Shown in pieces: positions 15,301 to 15,789 of a DNA stretch of 15,789 bases; position 1 is the first letter of the stretch; each line of letters starts with the position of its first letter. The stretch comes from Patescibacteria group bacterium (GTDB lineage Bacteria; Patescibacteriota; Gracilibacteria; UBA1369; PNNO01), in NCBI GenBank assembly GCA_024275695.1, contig JAJRYP010000088.1, forward strand, positions 1 through 15,789. The letters run 5' to 3'. The notes beneath the pieces were generated by a model. The model was given only the letters and a program-made list of their open reading frames with translations, did no database searches and was not told the origin of the DNA. The position numbers and the translations under genes are program-made.

Positions 15301-15789
15301 GATCAAGCTTAGGGATCGGAGAAGTTGCATCAGGTTTTGGTTTAGATTTCGGTGTCGGTTTTTGAACCGCCTCCGGTTTAGTTGCCGGAATTGGTGTTGG
15401 TGTTGGTGTTGGTGTTGGTTTCGATTTCGGGGTCGGGGCCGGAGTTGGAGTCGGTTTCGGACTTGCGGTTGGAGCCGAAGGTGGTGTCGAACTCGGTTTC
15501 GGACTTGCGGTTGGAGCCGAAGGCGGTGTCGAACTCGGTTTCGGACTTGCGGTTGGAGCCGAAGGCGGTGTCGAACTCGGTTTCGGACTTGCGGTTGGAG
15601 CCGAAGGTGGTGTCGAACTCGGTTTCGGACTTGCGGTTGGAATTCCACCAATACTAATACCCGCAAGTTCCGCTTCTCTTTTTGTTAATTCTTTCTTCAG
15701 AGCTTCCAACCTCCACTCTTCCGCCGCTAATCTTTTCGCTTCCGCTCTTAAGGCTTTCTTTTCATTATCAAGTTCACGGGCCTTTTGAG
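12395..15789 (-). CDS. Giant Pro/Thr/Ser-rich protein with two related modules (5' end off window)
   Basis: The frame is open to the right edge, so the gene starts beyond the window; at least 1130 residues are seen. Counting from a TTG at 15709 as residue 1, the codons upstream and the first 16 form a heptad-patterned coiled coil rich in Lys, Glu, Ala and Leu. Then come a disordered linker (about 24-160) with 14-residue repeats and PT runs, helical module A (about 165-416), a second Pro-rich linker (about 417-495), helical module B (about 512-754) and a charged helical C-terminal region (755-1104). Both modules end in a segment of about 75 residues with DIG, an EL-rich helix, a Cys-Ile pair, a second Cys and WGITEEDWDAGRLYP. 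No membrane segment is visible in the part present. I recognise no family. Linkers between folded modules suggest a scaffold, adhesin or structural role, but nothing in the sequence decides this. It is convergent with murG. Confidence 0.85.
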   Translation of the reverse strand, partial: QKARELDNEKKALRAEAKRLAAEEWRLEALKKELTKREAELAGISIGGIPTASPKPSSTPPSAPTASPKPSSTPPSAPTASPKPSSTPPSAPTASPKPSSTPPSAPTASPKPTPTPAPTPKSKPTPTPTPTPIPATKPEAVQKPTPKSKPKPDATSPIPKLDPTSTPTKAIKGLEPAKSPEAKAGPDLGPHIELINGKTAKVDIYFKSNRKPENKEKIFDFMDKHRKIFPKSLRKKLAEFAKKKSKGLSDEEISAAVKAIILEEVKQKINSALLDTKEFQAGSRREYIKEIDRLLELSGMQLKASDEIKEYLKSDYVKMWREFERTIKEKDHTAENIRRFFDFHSMRRPSQFAQFLNDMGEKFKFTGVNPDDIGMTKEAVRELGRLYYALKDDREFCKNCIDYEISKGIDNPQDWFSRNKKYCLTLWGITEEDWDAGRLYPAPTATPKPSSTPTPIPATKPDAGPSQAPAPSPTSSPKPAPSPKPTKPKPVPAVISPRPKSKSIPAPTVPDTASIHTPEPSVDVKGATVPIVSETATEKNPLKKIIKAAREAHPQKTPNEILEEISDKIPNTWPELKAKVDGLTIKKDSSLIDLEKSVSDLISESIIKYWRENWNNGHLKGKKISNDKRDAVIKNLKAAAKIIAFPLRMIGLNKENEREFLRPVLLQQLKERWERFKNWIENPNPNNERMTKFDGSLKLYVTDELKELNATYEDIGISEKEIEELRKKHAALLKDRNFSKACIEHPRNAGTDWNYRTKHACLKLWGITEEDWDAGRLYPDRKIKEEGKNAGKPADVEPEIDVRGKGPEALREMKRDAEVGEERNAIEALIAALGGLKTKQLKDARKALRGKKKGLKDISRTKALTKLGQILDSIKTYSKQKQDELEKHLDQQAIDFPEDFESIKAEAKALYEKSIPAINDAICKYLDSIKAIRREGLKKQETSAELEEDFAATPENSSEAEFKEAGTTDVMALLKEQDVRIAMQELDKAMSPLEQFVLERLKNRFKEGVINQNKLQSKLLLGFLIESLYKLFETDKKQWPKELSLGIDNVLAGLLISDKAEEKLKQDMKVLSQIDTVSKDYSNALLALFKLIKALEANKRQIPNAPFESVGDVLEDETEIHENPSEKDDH
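13450..13499. repeat. 50-bp exact direct repeat, copy in module B
   Basis: These 50 bases are identical to 14464-14513, about 1 kb away in the same orientation and same gene. They encode the LWGITEEDWDAGRLYP end of module B. Adjacent sequence is much less similar between the two modules. Confidence 0.9.
14464..14513. repeat. 50-bp exact direct repeat, copy in module A
   Basis: Identical partner of 13450-13499, encoding the end of module A immediately before the second Pro-rich linker. Homologous recombination between the copies would remove module B and the linker in frame, since the distance (1014 bp) is a multiple of three. Confidence 0.9.
15391..15418. repeat. Hexanucleotide microsatellite
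   Basis: TTGGTG is repeated four times and continues as TTGG, encoding a PT dipeptide run (PTPTPTPTP) in the first linker of the giant protein. Length changes in units of six bases would keep the frame. Confidence 0.8.
15451..15641. repeat. 42-bp tandem repeats in the giant gene
   Basis: Units start at 15480, 15522, 15564 and 15606, the last diverging near its end, with a partial unit at 15451-15479. Each encodes the 14 residues SAPTASPKPSSTPP. The copies are nearly identical in DNA; the third base differs (T, C, C, T in order). The unit is a multiple of three, so copy-number change alters linker length without a frameshift. Confidence 0.9.

Noticed and set aside
15451..15641. CRISPR array
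   Set aside because: The 42-bp units are contiguous with no spacers, lie in one long frame and encode a 14-residue Pro-rich repeat.
15362..15688. Plus-strand and alternate-frame ORFs opposite the Pro-rich repeats
   Set aside because: Low-complexity shadows of the repeat; stops are missing because of base composition.

Overview
This AT-rich window looks like a chromosomal piece of a small-genome bacterium of the Candidate Phyla Radiation (Patescibacteria), possibly Peregrinibacteria-like. The reasons are archaeal-type PurP enzymes beside bacterial cell-wall genes (ftsW, murG, lspA), an F420-ligase-like gene with no other F420 genes in view, starts that mostly lack a Shine-Dalgarno sequence, and large unannotatable proteins. 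TGA serves as a normal stop (the sugar nucleotidyltransferase and the toxin both end in TGA), which argues against the UGA=Gly code of Gracilibacteria/Absconditabacteria. The phylum is an inference; no rRNA marker is present.

Layout: 1-3775 (+) holds purP1, broken by one in-frame TAA, then purP2 and a two-domain sugar-1-phosphate nucleotidyltransferase with a left-handed beta-helix. 3776-4066 holds no convincing gene. 4067-4655 (-) is a YoeB/YefM-type toxin-antitoxin module with a readable promoter and TGTAC-type operator. 4656-5997 (-) is a tightly coupled cofE-like/purN pair. 5998-6463 has a good plus-strand promoter, several nested pairings, no ORF and a plus-strand terminator, and is my best candidate for an unannotated structured RNA. 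6464-7573 (-) is an MscS channel, followed by a regulatory gap with a 14-bp palindrome. 7804-8574 (+) is aroE. 8604-9946 (-) is lspA plus an unknown membrane protein. 10159-12376 (+) is ftsW-murG with an unusually long 77-nt overlap. 12395 to the right edge (-) is a very large Pro/Thr/Ser-rich protein of unknown function, cut by the window edge, with two related modules ending in the same WGITEEDWDAGRLYP motif.

Functional themes: de novo purine synthesis with formyl transfer (PurP, PurN, perhaps the cofE-like gene acting on folate), cell envelope construction (FtsW, MurG, LspA, UDP-sugar supply, MscS) and the shikimate pathway (AroE). The least explained parts are the candidate RNA at about 6071-6465 and the giant repeat protein.
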